NCBI GenBank assembly: GCA_947588975.1
Contig: CANQAF010000038.1
Location: forward strand, 1-11,959
Direction of reading: 5' to 3'
Length of the DNA stretch: 11,959 nucleotides
Source of the DNA: an uncultured Bacilli bacterium
Lineage (GTDB): Bacteria; Bacillota_I; Bacilli_A; RF39; UBA660
Below the pieces are notes generated by a model. It was not told the DNA's origin, searched no databases, and saw nothing but the letters and a program-made list of their open reading frames with translations. Both the position numbers and the translations under genes were made by a program. The stretch's first letter is position 1. The number at the start of each line of letters is the position of its first letter. Of this stretch, positions 10,971 to 11,959 are shown piece after piece.

Positions 10971-11959
10971 ATGAAAGTAGAAATAATGAAGATGATTGTG
11001 AATGAAGTTCCAAATTTAGGTATGGCTAAAAAATTAATGGAACGATTAAATCATTTATCTGATAATGATATCAAATTATTATTACAGGCACTTAAGAATT
11101 GTAATTATAATGAATATGCATGTGAAATTGTTGTCGACGTAGATATATTAAAGGTCAGAACAGTTGCGGACCAAATTCAGTTAATGAAAACTCTCAAGAA
11201 TTGTAAGTATAATGAATATGTATATCGAATTGTTATCAATTTAAATGTATTGAAAGCAAGAACAATCGAAGACCAAATTCAGTTAATGGAAGAACTCAAG
11301 AATTGTAAGTATAATAAATACGCATATCAAATTGTTGTCAATGCAAATGTATTAGAAAAAAGAACAACCGAAGACCAAATCCAGTTAATGGAAACTTTTA
11401 AAAATTGTGACTATAATGAATATGCATATCGAATTGTTGTCGATTCAGATGTATTAGAAGCAAGAACAACCGAAGACCAAATCCAGTTAATGGAAGAACT
11501 TAAGAATTGTAATTATAATGAATATGCATGTAAAATTGTTGTTGATTCAAATGTATTAGAAGCAAGAACAACCGAAGAGCAAATTCAGTTAATGGAAGAA
11601 CTCAAGAATTGTAACTATGATTACTATGCATATCAAATTGTTATCAATCCAAATGTATTAAAAAGAATAATCGAAGAGCAAATTCAGTTAATGGAAGAAC
11701 TCAAAAATTGCAACTATAATGAATATGCATGTGAAATTGTTGTCGACGTAGATATATTAAAGGTCAGAACAGTTGCGGACCAAATTCAGTTAATGGAAGA
11801 ACTCAAGAATTGTAACTATGATTACTATGCATATCAAATTGTTGTCAATGCAAATGTATTAGAAAAAAGAATAATCGAAGAGCAAATTCAGTTAATGGAA
11901 GAACTCAAAAATTGCAACTATAATGAATATGCATATGAAATTGTTGTCGATTCAGATGT
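10971..11959 (+). CDS. Unrecognised tandem-repeat (34-residue) helical protein, 3' end beyond the window
   Basis: I do not recognise this gene, which runs open for 329 codons to the window edge. GAGGTGG (10961-10967) lies three bases before the ATG. The first 40 residues (starting MKVEIMKMIVNEV) are unique, helical and without a signal peptide, so the protein is probably cytoplasmic. From residue 41 it is made only of a 34-residue repeat, eight full copies and a ninth cut by the edge. The repeat consensus runs LKNCNYNEYAYxIVV, then N/D-x-N-V-L-E-x-R, then TTEDQIQLMEE. Each unit reads as two amphipathic helices (about NEYAYQIVV and EDQIQLMEELKN), as in an alpha-solenoid. Every copy has Cys at position 4, and some have a second Cys at 11. 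The repeats are not TPR or Sel1 by their conserved residues. Such solenoids usually bind proteins or peptides; the partner is unknown. Total length and any C-terminal domain cannot be seen. Confidence 0.82.
   Translation, partial: MKVEIMKMIVNEVPNLGMAKKLMERLNHLSDNDIKLLLQALKNCNYNEYACEIVVDVDILKVRTVADQIQLMKTLKNCKYNEYVYRIVINLNVLKARTIEDQIQLMEELKNCKYNKYAYQIVVNANVLEKRTTEDQIQLMETFKNCDYNEYAYRIVVDSDVLEARTTEDQIQLMEELKNCNYNEYACKIVVDSNVLEARTTEEQIQLMEELKNCNYDYYAYQIVINPNVLKRIIEEQIQLMEELKNCNYNEYACEIVVDVDILKVRTVADQIQLMEELKNCNYDYYAYQIVVNANVLEKRIIEEQIQLMEELKNCNYNEYAYEIVVDSD
11106..11186 (+). repeat. 81-bp exact repeat, copy 1 (unit 1; copy 2 at 11715-11795)
   Basis: The 81 bases from TATAATGAATATGCATGTG to CAGTTAATG in unit 1 are identical to 11715-11795 in unit 7, including third codon positions and the otherwise unique VDVDILKVRTVAD segment. 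The intervening units 2-6 differ, so this is a recent copy event within the array, 609 bp apart. Confidence 0.95.
11660..11730 (+). repeat. 71-bp exact repeat, copy 1 (units 6-7; copy 2 at 11864-11934)
   Basis: The end of unit 6 and start of unit 7 are identical over 71 bases to the end of unit 8 and start of unit 9 (11864-11934), 204 bp (two full units) apart. Together with a 63-bp identity between 11580-11642 and 11781-11843 this shows a two-unit higher-order period in the last part of the array. Confidence 0.9.
11715..11795 (+). repeat. 81-bp exact repeat, copy 2 (unit 7; copy 1 at 11106-11186)
   Basis: Identical to 11106-11186. It is flanked by bases that differ from copy 1 (AAC instead of AAT before it, GAAGAA instead of AAAACT after it), which defines the exact ends of the shared block. 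Confidence 0.95.
11864..11934 (+). repeat. 71-bp exact repeat, copy 2 (units 8-9; copy 1 at 11660-11730)
   Basis: Identical to 11660-11730. Its left border is the codon (GAA) present here and missing in unit 6; its right border is the first base change after GCAT (A here, G in unit 7). Confidence 0.9.

Larger units (their letters stand above)
11091..11959 (+). repeat. Tandem array of 102-bp coding repeats (8 full units plus a partial ninth)
   Basis: Unit starts are 11091, 11193, 11295, 11397, 11499, 11601, 11700, 11802 and 11904. All full units are 102 bp except the sixth, which is 99 bp through an in-frame loss of one codon (VLK-RII instead of VLEKRII). Units differ mainly around the middle (N/D-x-N/D-V/I-L) and are nearly constant over CAAATTCAGTTAATGGAA. 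The array continues past the window edge. Confidence 0.95.

Noticed and set aside
11091..11959. The 102-bp array as a CRISPR or non-coding satellite
   Set aside because: The units are head-to-tail without unique spacers, stay in one open frame with a promoter and SD in front, and changes are in whole codons.

Overview
The window is AT-rich, with long runs of A and T, Shine-Dalgarno (SD) sites of the GGAGG or GGTGAT type, and TGA used as a stop while Trp is read from TGG. Together with a sporulation sigma-factor pair (spoIIGA-sigE) and a CIRCE/HrcA-controlled chaperone operon, this points to a low-GC, endospore-forming Bacillota. A gut-type member of the Bacilli/Erysipelotrichia side is my guess, but the sequence alone does not fix the taxon. 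All the genes I see are on the + strand.

Layout. (1) 1-314: the 3' end of an Rpn/PD-(D/E)XK nuclease-type gene and its terminator. (2) 335-1838: spoIIGA and sigE, overlapping by 4 bases and closed by a terminator. They encode the membrane aspartic protease and the pro-sigma-E it activates in the mother cell. (3) 1897-8747: a heat-shock operon, hrcA-grpE-dnaK-pepF-dnaJ plus a small membrane-protein gene. Transcription starts from a perfect TTGACA-N17-TATAAT promoter whose -35 lies inside a diverged CIRCE operator, and the operon ends at a clear terminator. HrcA represses its own operon. DnaK, DnaJ and GrpE form the Hsp70 machine. The oligopeptidase PepF sits between dnaK and dnaJ, so it is probably co-induced. 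(4) 8825-10327: miaB (tRNA ms2i6A methylthiotransferase) with its own extended -10 promoter. (5) 10291-10880: an orphan 177-residue protein gene with its own possible promoter and a terminator that overlaps its stop codon. (6) 10918-11959: a strong-looking promoter and the first 329 codons of an unrecognised protein made almost entirely of 34-residue tandem repeats, still open at the window edge.

The core is conserved housekeeping and sporulation DNA flanked by accessory material on both sides. The least ordinary items are the 34-residue repeat protein with its patchwork of near-identical DNA blocks, the Cys/His-rich N-terminal extension on GrpE, pepF embedded in the dnaK-dnaJ operon, the short pro-region of sigma-E, and the unrecognised 177- and 90-residue proteins.
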